Positions 35,755-44,779 of a stretch of DNA of 64,000 nucleotides are shown here, in pieces (position 1 is the stretch's first letter; each line of letters starts with the position of its first letter). The stretch comes from Enhydrobacter sp. (GTDB lineage: Bacteria > Pseudomonadota > Alphaproteobacteria > Reyranellales > Reyranellaceae). The translations under genes and the position numbers were made by a program. The DNA lies in contig NZ_CP126889.1 in assembly GCF_030246845.1 (NCBI RefSeq), positions 4,831,001 to 4,895,000 of the forward strand. Reading direction: 5' to 3'. The notes under the pieces were generated by a model. That model saw nothing but the letters and a program-made list of their open reading frames with translations. It made no database searches and was not told the origin of the DNA.

Positions 35755-36885
35755 ATGCGACGCGAGGCGGTCCCGCCGCGTCCCGGCTGGCAGCAGAAGC
35801 TCGAGCAGCTCGGGTTCGACTTCTACACGCTGGAGGGCAAGGCCTACTGGACCGAGCAGGCTTGTTACGTCTTCACCTCCGACGAGATCGACGAACTGGA
35901 GGCGGCAACCGAAACGCTCCACGATCTCTGCCTAAAGGCGGTCGAGCATGTCGTGACCGACAAACTTTGGGGACGGATGCGCATTCCGCCGGCGTGGGGT
36001 GACTATATCGAGCGCGTCTGGCGGCGCTCCGACCCGGCGCTGGTCGGCCGCTTCGATCTCGCCTACGACGGCACGAGCCCGCCCAAGCTCCTCGAATACA
36101 ACGCCGACACGCCGACCGCGCTCTACGAGGCGGCCGTCGTGCAATGGCACTGGCTGAAGGATGTGAAGCCCGAGGCCGACCAGTTCAACTCCATCCACGA
36201 CAAGCTCATCGAGGGCTGGCGTGGCATTGCCAACCGGATGGCACCGCAGTCGCTGGTCCACTTCGCGCGCTTCGAGGACCATCCCGAGGACCTGGCGACA
36301 TCGGAGTATCTTCGCGACACCGCGCTGCAGGCCGGGCTCACCGGCAAGCCGTTGGCGGTCTCCCGGATCGGCTGGAACGGCCGGCGCTTCACCGACCTGG
36401 AGGAGGCACCGATCCAGGTGATGTCCAAGCTCTACCCGTGGGAATGGATGGCGCGCGAGCAGTTCGGCCCGCACGTGCTGGCCGACACCACGGCCTTCAT
36501 CGAGCCGGCATGGAAGATGATCCTCAGCAACAAGATGCTGCTGCCTCTTCTTTGGGAAGGCTTCCCGGGCCACGCCAATCTCCTGCCGGCGTTCGAGAGC
36601 GAGCACCCCGGCCTCGGCAATGCCTTCGTCAAGAAGCCGATCTTCGGCCGCGAGGGCCACAACGTCACCGTAATCGCGCCGGGCCTGTTCGACACGGCTC
36701 CGGGGAGCTACGGTGCCGAAGGTTATGTCTGGCAGGCTTATCAGCCGCTGCCCTCCTTCGACGGCAACCATGCCCTCGTGGGCTCGTGGGTGGTCGACGG
36801 CAAGGCGGCGGGCGTGGGCATGCGCGAGGACGAACGGCGCATCACCCACAACAACAGCCGCTTCATGCCGCACTATTTCATGTGA
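35755..36885 (+). CDS. glutathionylspermidine synthase-like ATP-grasp protein (YjfC/YgiC type)
   Basis: 376 residues, the ATP-grasp ligase domain only; the amidase half of E. coli Gsp (619 residues) is absent. Motifs: FDLAYDGTSPPKLLEYNAD (substrate/ATP region), the Glu-rich PTALYEAAVVQW, ILSNKMLLPLLWEGFPGH, FVKKPIFGREGHNV and RRITHNNSRFMPHYF. The family joins a carboxylate to an amine using ATP. YjfC/YgiC proteins are not shown to make glutathionylspermidine, so an unknown amide-bonded product or protein modification is more likely. Coupled to the lipoprotein and DUF350 genes (3 and 5 base gaps). Confidence 0.85.
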   Translation: MRREAVPPRPGWQQKLEQLGFDFYTLEGKAYWTEQACYVFTSDEIDELEAATETLHDLCLKAVEHVVTDKLWGRMRIPPAWGDYIERVWRRSDPALVGRFDLAYDGTSPPKLLEYNADTPTALYEAAVVQWHWLKDVKPEADQFNSIHDKLIEGWRGIANRMAPQSLVHFARFEDHPEDLATSEYLRDTALQAGLTGKPLAVSRIGWNGRRFTDLEEAPIQVMSKLYPWEWMAREQFGPHVLADTTAFIEPAWKMILSNKMLLPLLWEGFPGHANLLPAFESEHPGLGNAFVKKPIFGREGHNVTVIAPGLFDTAPGSYGAEGYVWQAYQPLPSFDGNHALVGSWVVDGKAAGVGMREDERRITHNNSRFMPHYFM

Positions 36886-36897
36886 AGGGAGCATCCG

Positions 36898-37776
36898 ATG
36901 AGCGAGATGTGGATCCAGCCGACCGGAGGCCCGTTGGGCGCCGACGTCCATGGGGTCGATCTCTCCCGGCCGGTCAGCGACGCCGTCTTCCGGAGGATCC
37001 TCGATGCCTGGAGCGAGCATCTGGTGCTGCGCTTCAGCGGGCAGCGGATCGACGACGCGACCCTGATGAAGTTCAGCGCCCGCTTCGGCGAGCTCGACCG
37101 CGTGCCGATCGCCAGCGCCGATGTCGACAGTGCCGATTCGGATGTGGCGCCCGAGGCAGTCGACTGGGTGAACGTGATCTCCAGCATCAAGAAGAACGGC
37201 AAGGCGGTGGGCGGGCTCGGCAGCTACGAGCTCGTCTGGCACACCGACATGTCCTACAATCCGGTCCCGCCGCGCGCGAGCCTGCTCTATGCGCTGGAGG
37301 TGCCGCCCGACGGGGGCAACACCGGCTTCCTCAACATGTATCTCGCCTACGAGGCACTGCCGGCCGATCTCAAACGCGCGATCGAGGGCAGGACCTGCAT
37401 CCACGACGCCAGCCGCAACTCCGCCGGCGAGCTTCGCCAGGGCTTCCAGCGCACACTCGATGTTCGTCAGACGCCGGGCGCGGTGCACCCGCTCGTGCGC
37501 CTGCACCCGATGAGCAAGCGCAAGGCGCTGTTCCTTGGCCGACGGCCCGGCGCCTACATCCACGGCCTTTCGGTCGAGGAGAGCGAGGCGCTGCTCGACG
37601 CGCTTTGGGAGCATACGACCCAGGAGCGCTTCGCCTGGTACCAGAAGTGGCGCATTGGCGACCTCGTCATGTGGGACAATCGCTGCGTGATGCACCGCCG
37701 CGACGCCTTCGACGAGACGATGCGACGCCTGATGCATCGCACGCAGATCGTCGGCGAGCCGGTACTGGCGGGTTAG
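36898..37776 (+). CDS. TauD/TfdA-family Fe(II)/2-oxoglutarate dioxygenase
   Basis: 292 residues. Iron ligands H115 and D117 in LVWHTDMSY and the distal His in DNRCVMHRRDAF, with the 2-oxoglutarate Arg in MRRLMHRTQI, are all present. N-terminal LGADVHGVDLSRPVSD is the family start. Hydroxylates an unidentified small substrate, often a carboxylate or sulfonate. It is 12 bases after the ATP-grasp gene and overlaps the GntR gene tail to tail by four bases. Confidence 0.9.
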   Translation: MSEMWIQPTGGPLGADVHGVDLSRPVSDAVFRRILDAWSEHLVLRFSGQRIDDATLMKFSARFGELDRVPIASADVDSADSDVAPEAVDWVNVISSIKKNGKAVGGLGSYELVWHTDMSYNPVPPRASLLYALEVPPDGGNTGFLNMYLAYEALPADLKRAIEGRTCIHDASRNSAGELRQGFQRTLDVRQTPGAVHPLVRLHPMSKRKALFLGRRPGAYIHGLSVEESEALLDALWEHTTQERFAWYQKWRIGDLVMWDNRCVMHRRDAFDETMRRLMHRTQIVGEPVLAG

Positions 37777-38408
37777 CTCTCGGCGAAGCCTGCTCGAACG
37801 ACTTCGTCCTGCTTGTGCCGGAGGTGGGTGCGCAGGATGTGGGCGAGGCCGATGCCGTCGCGGCGTGTCAGGGCATTCAGGATCGCCTCGTGTTCGGTGA
37901 TCGCGGCCTTCCATCTCGCGGGAGTCATCGGCGTCACGTAACGCGCCCGACGGATGCGTGCAGTGACCGATTCGTAAAGGGTGGCCAGCGCCGGATTGCG
38001 TGCGGCCGCCACGATCGCCTCGTGGATCAGGCGATTGCAGCGATAGTATTGGGCGAGATCGCGGTTCCGATGGTGCCCAAGCATCTCCTCGTGCAGGTTC
38101 GATATCCAGACGAGCTCGTCATCGCTGATGCGCTCGCCAGCCAGTTCTCCCGCCAGCGCTTCCAGGGCTTGGCAGATCTCGAACAGATCCTGGATGTCCT
38201 TGGCTGTCACCTTCGCCGCGCGCGAGCCGCGGTTGGGCAGCAGCACGACCAGGCCTTCCGCCCCCAACACCTTCAGGGCCTCGCGCAACGGCGTGCGCGA
38301 AATGCCGAGGCGGGTGCAGAGTTCGCGCTCGGGAATACGCGCGCCAGGCGGGATCTCGCCTTCGATCAGCATCTCCCGCACGCAGCCTACCACCTCGTCA
38401 TGCAGCAT
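37773..38408 (-). CDS. GntR-family regulator, FCD (FadR) subfamily
   Basis: 211 residues: N-terminal winged helix (IPERELCTRLGISRTPLREALKVLGAEGLV) and all-helical FCD effector domain with putative metal ligands (D.....H and EHEAIL...H..H). ATG 38408 is used; a TTG at 38432 would add 8 residues and start inside the operator palindrome. Divergent from the tctCBA-pdxA2 operon, which it most likely represses until a carboxylate inducer binds. Confidence 0.92.
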   Translation of the reverse strand: MLHDEVVGCVREMLIEGEIPPGARIPERELCTRLGISRTPLREALKVLGAEGLVVLLPNRGSRAAKVTAKDIQDLFEICQALEALAGELAGERISDDELVWISNLHEEMLGHHRNRDLAQYYRCNRLIHEAIVAAARNPALATLYESVTARIRRARYVTPMTPARWKAAITEHEAILNALTRRDGIGLAHILRTHLRHKQDEVVRAGFAES

Positions 38409-38420
38409 CGTCCGGCACCA

Positions 38421-38434
38421 TTTTGCATGCAAAA
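38421..38434. promoter_or_regulatory. candidate GntR operator 1 (TTTTGCATGCAAAA)
   Basis: A perfect 14-base palindrome 13 bases upstream of the GntR ATG. It shares the form TTTGNATNCAAA with operator 2, and resembles known FCD-GntR sites (TTGNATNCAA-type). Likely used for autoregulation. Confidence 0.6.
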
Positions 38435-38483
38435 GTAGACGAATAAAGCGAAATATCCAATATTTTCTTGATAGTCAGGCAAT

Positions 38484-38495
38484 TTTGAATTCAAA
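38484..38495. promoter_or_regulatory. candidate GntR operator 2 (TTTGAATTCAAA)
   Basis: A perfect 12-base palindrome 41 bases before the tctC start, 62 bases centre to centre from operator 1. TTGATA at 38468-38473 could be a -35 box for tctC, with the palindrome then covering the -10 region; the -10 itself is not clear. Confidence 0.6.
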
Positions 38496-38535
38496 GTTGG
38501 CTGCTCGTCGAGAAGACCGAAGGATGGAGGAAACG

Positions 38536-39534
38536 ATGCGGATGGCCGCTGCAATCACAGTTCTAGGTCTGGGAATGGCCCTCGGCACCACAACCCCGGC
38601 TTTGGCCGAATGGCGTCCGACCAAGCCGATCGAGTTCGTCGCCACGGCGGGTCCCGGGGGCGGCACCGACAACCTGGCGCGCACCATCCAGAGCATCATC
38701 ACCAAGCACAAACTCACCGATCAGTCAGTGATCGTGGTCAACAAGGGCGGCGGCAGCGGCGCCGAGGGCTACACCTACGGCAAGGCCTCGGCCGGCGACC
38801 CCTACAAGGTGATCTTCGGCACCTCGAATACCTGGCAGCAGCCCATGGTATCCAAGGTCGCGTTCAAGCACACCGACTTCACCCCTATCGCCGCGATGGC
38901 GCAGGACGAGTTCCTGCTCTGGGTGAAGCAGGACTCGCCCTACAAGACGGTCGGCGACTATCTGAAAGCCGTGGCAGCCAAGCCCGGCGACTTCAAGATG
39001 GGCGGCGCGCAATCCAAGGACACCGACGAACTGCTCACGCGCATCATCGAGAAGACGGCGAACGTCAAGTTCACCTACATCCCCTTCAAGAGCGGCGCGG
39101 AGGCGGCGGTCCAGCTCGCGGGCGGCCATATCGACAGCCACGTGAACAATCCCAGCGAAAGCCTCGGCCAGTGGCGCGGCGGCACACAGCGTCCGCTCTG
39201 CGCCTTTAGCCCCGAGCGGCTGCCCAAAGGGCCGCTGATCACGGCCAAGGAAGGCTGGCACGACGTGCCGACCTGCGTCGAATCCGGCCTCGACATCCCG
39301 CGTTTCCAGCAGCCGCGCACGGTGTGGCTGCCGGCCAAGGTGACCCCTGACCAGGTGGCGTTCTATGTCGCGCTGATGAAGAAGGTGCAGGCGACGCCCG
39401 AATGGAAGGAGTACATCGAGCGCACGTCGCAGACCGACACCTTTCTCGCCGGCGCCGACTTCGAGAAGTTCATGGCCGACGACATCGAGCGCGTGCACAA
39501 GGTCGCCGCGGAGCAAGGCTGGCTGGTCAACTGA
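38536..39534 (+). CDS. tripartite tricarboxylate transporter, periplasmic binding protein (TctC/Bug family)
   Basis: 332 residues with a signal peptide (1-24, cleaved near ALA-E) and the Bug-type pattern PIEFVATAGPGGGTDNLAR near the mature N-terminus. It delivers a carboxylate to TctAB; Bug ligands range from citrate and glutarate to amino acids and nicotinate, so the substrate cannot be named. GGAGG lies 8 bases before ATG 38536. First gene of tctC-tctB-tctA-pdxA2. Confidence 0.9.
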   Translation: MRMAAAITVLGLGMALGTTTPALAEWRPTKPIEFVATAGPGGGTDNLARTIQSIITKHKLTDQSVIVVNKGGGSGAEGYTYGKASAGDPYKVIFGTSNTWQQPMVSKVAFKHTDFTPIAAMAQDEFLLWVKQDSPYKTVGDYLKAVAAKPGDFKMGGAQSKDTDELLTRIIEKTANVKFTYIPFKSGAEAAVQLAGGHIDSHVNNPSESLGQWRGGTQRPLCAFSPERLPKGPLITAKEGWHDVPTCVESGLDIPRFQQPRTVWLPAKVTPDQVAFYVALMKKVQATPEWKEYIERTSQTDTFLAGADFEKFMADDIERVHKVAAEQGWLVN

Positions 39535-39544
39535 GCAGGCGACC

Positions 39545-40012
39545 GTGATCTCACGACGCATCCTCGAGGCGGCGACGGCGATCCTGACCGGAACGTTCGG
39601 CGCCGCCGTCGCGATCTCGAGCCTCGACAACGGCATCGGCTGGTCGACAGCGGGTGTCGAGGCGGGCACCTTTCCGTTCGTCATCGGCCTGATCATCCTG
39701 GCGGGCAGCGTCTACAACCTCGTGCGATCCGGTCTCGGCCCACGCCAGGTCGCCGTGACGCGCAGCGACCTGGGGGCGCTCCTCGCCATGTTCCTGCCAG
39801 CGGTCGCCTTTATTGCAGTCATTCCCTTGCTGGGTATGTATGTCGCAACGGCTGGCTACATGCTGGGCACGTTGGCGACACGGCCGGGATTTTCGCGGTC
39901 GAAAGCTTTCGTCTATGCCCTGGCAGCGCCAGTCCTGCTCTACCTCGTCTTCGAACGGGCTTTCGAGGTGGCCCTGCCGCACGGGCTCCTGGGCGAGCTC
40001 CTGGGCTTCTGA
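39545..40012 (+). CDS. tripartite tricarboxylate transporter small membrane subunit (TctB)
   Basis: 155 residues with four hydrophobic helices and the GVEAGTFPFVIGLIIL pattern of the TctB family. GTG start 10 bases after the tctC stop. The small, poorly conserved membrane partner of TctA. Confidence 0.87.
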   Translation: MISRRILEAATAILTGTFGAAVAISSLDNGIGWSTAGVEAGTFPFVIGLIILAGSVYNLVRSGLGPRQVAVTRSDLGALLAMFLPAVAFIAVIPLLGMYVATAGYMLGTLATRPGFSRSKAFVYALAAPVLLYLVFERAFEVALPHGLLGELLGF

Positions 40013-40016
40013 CCGC

Positions 40017-41537
40017 ATGGCGAATGTCGAAGCCCTGATGCACGGCTTCGGGATCGCGGTCACGGTCCCGCATCTCGCGCTGATGGTGGTCGGCGTCCTG
40101 CTCGGCATCCTGGTGGGCGTGCTGCCCGGCCTCGGCGCGCCCAACGGCGTGTCGCTGCTGCTGCCGCTCACGTTCGGCATGCAGCCCGTATCGGCGATCA
40201 TCCTGCTGTCCAGCATGTACTGGGGGGCGCTGTTCGGCGGCTCGGTGACATCGATCCTGTTCAACATCCCGGGCGAGCCCTCGTCGGTGGCCACGACCTT
40301 CGACGGCTACCCCATGGCGCGCGACGGCCGGCCGACTACCGCGCTTGCCACGGCCTTCGGCTCGGCGGCGTTCGGTGCGCTGGTCGGCGTCGTGCTGATC
40401 ACCTTCCTCGCCGCCTGGGTCGCCAAGGTGGCGCTCGCCTTCGGGCCGCCCGAGTTCTTCGCCGTCTATTTCCTCGCCTTCGCGAGCTTCATCGGCATGG
40501 GCGGCTCCCCGCCGACCAAGACGCTGGTGTCCCTGTCCATCGGGTTCGCGATCGCGGCGATCGGCATCGATACGATCTCCGGCGCCGTACGGCTCACGAT
40601 GGGCGTCGACGAGCTCGTGAAAGGCGTCAATTTCGTCGTCGCGGTGATGGGACTGTTCGGCATCGGCGAGCTGTTGCTCGCAACCGAGGAGTCGTTCCAG
40701 CTCAAGAGCGTCTCCTCGCGCGTGGACTGGCGGGAGGTCGTGCGCACGGTGGCCGGCCTGCCGCGGCATGGCTGGGCTCTACTGCGCAGCGCCGCCATCG
40801 GCTGCTGGATGGGCATCACGCCCGGCGGTCCGACCGCCGCCTCCTTCATGAGCTACGCCATCGCCAAGCGCCTTTCCCGCCGGCCGCAGGCCTTCGGCCG
40901 TGGCGAGCCGGAGGGTGTCGTTGCCCCCGAGACGGCGGACCATGCTGCCGGCACGAGCGCACTCCTGCCCATGCTCTCGCTCGGCATCCCGGGCTCCGCG
41001 ACCGCGGCGGTGATGATGGGGGGACTGATGATCTGGGGCCTCAACCCCGGACCGATGCTGTTCGTCGAGCAGAAGGATTTCGTCTGGGGCCTGATCGCCT
41101 CGATGTATGTCGGCAATATCGTCGCCGTCGTGCTGGTGCTGGCGACCGTACCGGTCTTCGCCGCCCTGATGCGCGTGCCCTTCTACCTGATCGCGCCCCT
41201 GATCCTGATCGTCTGCACCGTGGGCGCCTACTCCGTCTCCAACTCCTATCTCGACGTGCTGCTGATGCTGGGCTTCGGCGTCGTGGGCTATCTCTTCAAG
41301 AAGCTTTCCTATCCGCTGGCGCCTTTGGTGCTTGCTGTCGTGATCGGCGACAAGGCCGAGGACGCGTTCCGGCAATCGATGCTGATGTCGAAGGGATCAC
41401 TCGGCATCTTCTTCGGCAACAGCCTCGTCGGCAGCCTGATGGCGGCCGGGCTCGTGCTGCTGTTGTTGCCCCTGTTGCTGCGGTTCAGGCGTGCGTGGGC
41501 GCCGCGACCGTCGCTCGACCAGGAGCCTACGCCATGA
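40017..41537 (+). CDS. tripartite tricarboxylate transporter large membrane subunit (TctA)
   Basis: 506 residues, about 12 membrane helices. Conserved TctA segments: GVLPGLGAPNGVSLLLPLTFG, LFGGSVTSILFNIPGEPSSV, FDGYPMARDGR and the repeat-like SLGIPGSATAAVMMGGL. Ion-coupled uptake of the TctC ligand. ATG 40017 follows the tctB stop by 4 bases; its own stop overlaps the next start (ATGA). Confidence 0.94.
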   Translation: MANVEALMHGFGIAVTVPHLALMVVGVLLGILVGVLPGLGAPNGVSLLLPLTFGMQPVSAIILLSSMYWGALFGGSVTSILFNIPGEPSSVATTFDGYPMARDGRPTTALATAFGSAAFGALVGVVLITFLAAWVAKVALAFGPPEFFAVYFLAFASFIGMGGSPPTKTLVSLSIGFAIAAIGIDTISGAVRLTMGVDELVKGVNFVVAVMGLFGIGELLLATEESFQLKSVSSRVDWREVVRTVAGLPRHGWALLRSAAIGCWMGITPGGPTAASFMSYAIAKRLSRRPQAFGRGEPEGVVAPETADHAAGTSALLPMLSLGIPGSATAAVMMGGLMIWGLNPGPMLFVEQKDFVWGLIASMYVGNIVAVVLVLATVPVFAALMRVPFYLIAPLILIVCTVGAYSVSNSYLDVLLMLGFGVVGYLFKKLSYPLAPLVLAVVIGDKAEDAFRQSMLMSKGSLGIFFGNSLVGSLMAAGLVLLLLPLLLRFRRAWAPRPSLDQEPTP

Positions 41538-42538
41538 ACGTCCCCAGCCGCCACCAAACCCGGCCGACGATCGCCCTCGCCATGGGCGACCCCGCCGGCA
41601 TCAGCCCCGAACTCACCGCCAAGCTCGCGGCGCTCGAGGACGTGCGGCGCGAGGCGCGGTTGATCGTGATCGGCGATCGCCGCCTGTTCGAGGAAGGTGC
41701 ACGGATCGCAGGCATCGCCGCTCGCGCGGGCACCGCCGATGAGCTGGCGTTCGTCGACCTGCCCCATCCGGACCCGGCGTCGGTCCGCCGCGGCGTCGCT
41801 GCCCGCGAAGGGGGTCTGTCGGCGCTGGCGAACTACAAGCATGCCCTTTCGCTCGCCTGCGACGGCAAGGCGAACGCCGTCTGCTTCACGCCGTTCAACA
41901 AGCAGGCGATGAGGCTGGCGCGTCCTTCCTATGACGACGAGATCGTCTACTCCGCCGAGGTGATCGGGACCACCGCGCCCGCGAGCGAGTTCAACATCCT
42001 GGGAAAGCTATGGAACGCGCGCGTGACGTCCCATATCCCCCTGGCGGACGTGGCGCGAAGCCTGTCGATGGAGCGCATCCATCGCGCGTTGGGGCTGACC
42101 GATGCCTGCATGCGTGGCGCCGGTTTCGCGCGGCCGCGCATCGCCGTGGCCGGCCTCAATCCGCATGCGGGCGACGGCGGCAGCTTCGGCCGTGAGGAGA
42201 TCGATGTGATCCAGCCCGCGATCGAGGCCGGCAAGGCCGAGGGCATCGCGGCCGACGGGCCTTTCCCCGCCGACACGGTGTTTCTGAGGGCGACGAAGGG
42301 CGAGTTCGATGCCGTGCTCACGATGTATCACGACCAGGGCCAGATCGCGATGAAGCTGATGGGCTTCGACAAGGGCGTGACGCTTCTGGGCGGCTTCCCC
42401 TTTCCGATCTGCACGCCGGCGCACGGCACGGCCTACGACATCGCCGGCCGCGGCATCGCCTCGGTCACCGCCGCGCGCGAAGCTCTGAAACTCGCGATCG
42501 CAATGGCACGACAGATTATGCCATCCCCGGCATCTTGA
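41534..42538 (+). CDS. PdxA2-type 4-phospho-hydroxy-acid dehydrogenase
   Basis: 334 residues, PdxA fold: MGDPAGISPEL, GLNPHAGDGGSFG, MYHDQGQIAMKLMGF and CTPAHGTAYDIAG. The last motif has CTPAHGTA where vitamin B6 PdxA has RTSxDHGTA, placing it with PdxA2, which acts on phosphorylated four-carbon acids such as 4-phospho-D-threonate or erythronate. The DUF1537 kinase that usually supplies that substrate is not in the window. Translationally coupled to tctA, so it likely processes the imported acid. Converges with the aldo/keto reductase gene, overlapping 23 bases. Confidence 0.85.
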   Translation: MNVPSRHQTRPTIALAMGDPAGISPELTAKLAALEDVRREARLIVIGDRRLFEEGARIAGIAARAGTADELAFVDLPHPDPASVRRGVAAREGGLSALANYKHALSLACDGKANAVCFTPFNKQAMRLARPSYDDEIVYSAEVIGTTAPASEFNILGKLWNARVTSHIPLADVARSLSMERIHRALGLTDACMRGAGFARPRIAVAGLNPHAGDGGSFGREEIDVIQPAIEAGKAEGIAADGPFPADTVFLRATKGEFDAVLTMYHDQGQIAMKLMGFDKGVTLLGGFPFPICTPAHGTAYDIAGRGIASVTAAREALKLAIAMARQIMPSPAS

Positions 42539-43532
42539 CCGCCGCCTTGCGCCGTTCCGGCATCGGGTCCTCGAAGGCGCGCGGATAGCGGTGCGGGCGG
42601 GCCGAGACCTTGTCGAGCTTCTCCAGCGCCTCTGCCGGCAGCCGCCAGCCGCCGGCCTTCAGCGTGTCGGCAAGCTGCTCGGCGTTGCGGGCGCCGACGA
42701 TGGCGCTGGTCATGAAGGGCTGATCCATTACCCAGCGCAGCGCCGTCTGCGCCGGCGTGCGGCCGATCTCCTTGGCCGTGTCGAGCAGCGTCTGCAGGAT
42801 CTCGGCATGGTTTGGCGCGAAGAAGCGGGCCTGGAAGCCCCAGCCTTCGGCCGAGCGCGTCCCCTGAACCTTGAGGCTGCCGGGCGTGTACTTGCCGGCG
42901 AGATAGCCCGACGCCAGCGGCGACCAGGCGACGACGCCCAGCCCCTTGGCCTGGCAGGCCGGCACGATTTCCTCGTCGATGTCGCGCACGACGAGGCTGT
43001 ACTGCGGCTGATAGGCGACGAAGGTGTCCCAGCCGCGTGACCGAGCGACCCACAGTGCATCGACGAGCCGCCAAGCCTCGAAGTTGGAGCAGGCCGTGTA
43101 GAGGATCTTGCCCTCGCGCACGAGATCCTCGAAGGCGCGCAGCGTCTCCTCGATGGGCGTGTGATGATCGACGTGATGGACGTAGTGGATGTCGATGTAG
43201 TCGGTCTGCAGCCGCTTGAGGCTCGCCTCGATCTCCTGCTTGATATGCAGGCGCGAGCCGCCCGAATCGTTCGGCCCCGGTCCCATCGGGTTGAATACCT
43301 TGGAGGCGATCACGGCCTGATGGCGCCGGCCCTTGAGCGCCACGCCCAGCATCGCCTCCGACTTGCCCCAGACGTAGGCGTTGGCGGTGTCGAAGAAATT
43401 GACGCCGGCATCGAGCGCGGCGTGGACCATGCGCGTCGCGCCGTCCTGGTCGGCGCCGTTGCCGAAGGTCATGGTGCCGAGACAGATCTCCGAGACCTTT
43501 ACGCCGGCGCGGCCGAGATTGCGGTAGTCCAT
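42516..43532 (-). CDS. aldo/keto reductase
   Basis: 338 residues, TIM-barrel NAD(P)H-dependent reductase with the catalytic set D48, Y53 (FFDTANAYVWG), Lys in VIASKVF and His in YIDIHYVHHVD. Closest by eye to the YajO/Tas-like AKR group. ATG 43532 has GGAGAG 8 bases upstream. Same strand as and 29 bases downstream of the acyl-CoA dehydrogenases; overlaps pdxA2 by 23 bases tail to tail. Substrate unknown. Confidence 0.9.
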   Translation of the reverse strand: MDYRNLGRAGVKVSEICLGTMTFGNGADQDGATRMVHAALDAGVNFFDTANAYVWGKSEAMLGVALKGRRHQAVIASKVFNPMGPGPNDSGGSRLHIKQEIEASLKRLQTDYIDIHYVHHVDHHTPIEETLRAFEDLVREGKILYTACSNFEAWRLVDALWVARSRGWDTFVAYQPQYSLVVRDIDEEIVPACQAKGLGVVAWSPLASGYLAGKYTPGSLKVQGTRSAEGWGFQARFFAPNHAEILQTLLDTAKEIGRTPAQTALRWVMDQPFMTSAIVGARNAEQLADTLKAGGWRLPAEALEKLDKVSARPHRYPRAFEDPMPERRKAAVKMPGMA

Positions 43533-43561
43533 CTTTCGCTCTCCTTCCCCGCCCGCGACGA

Positions 43562-44776
<1,215 letters not shown>

Positions 44777-44779
44777 CGC

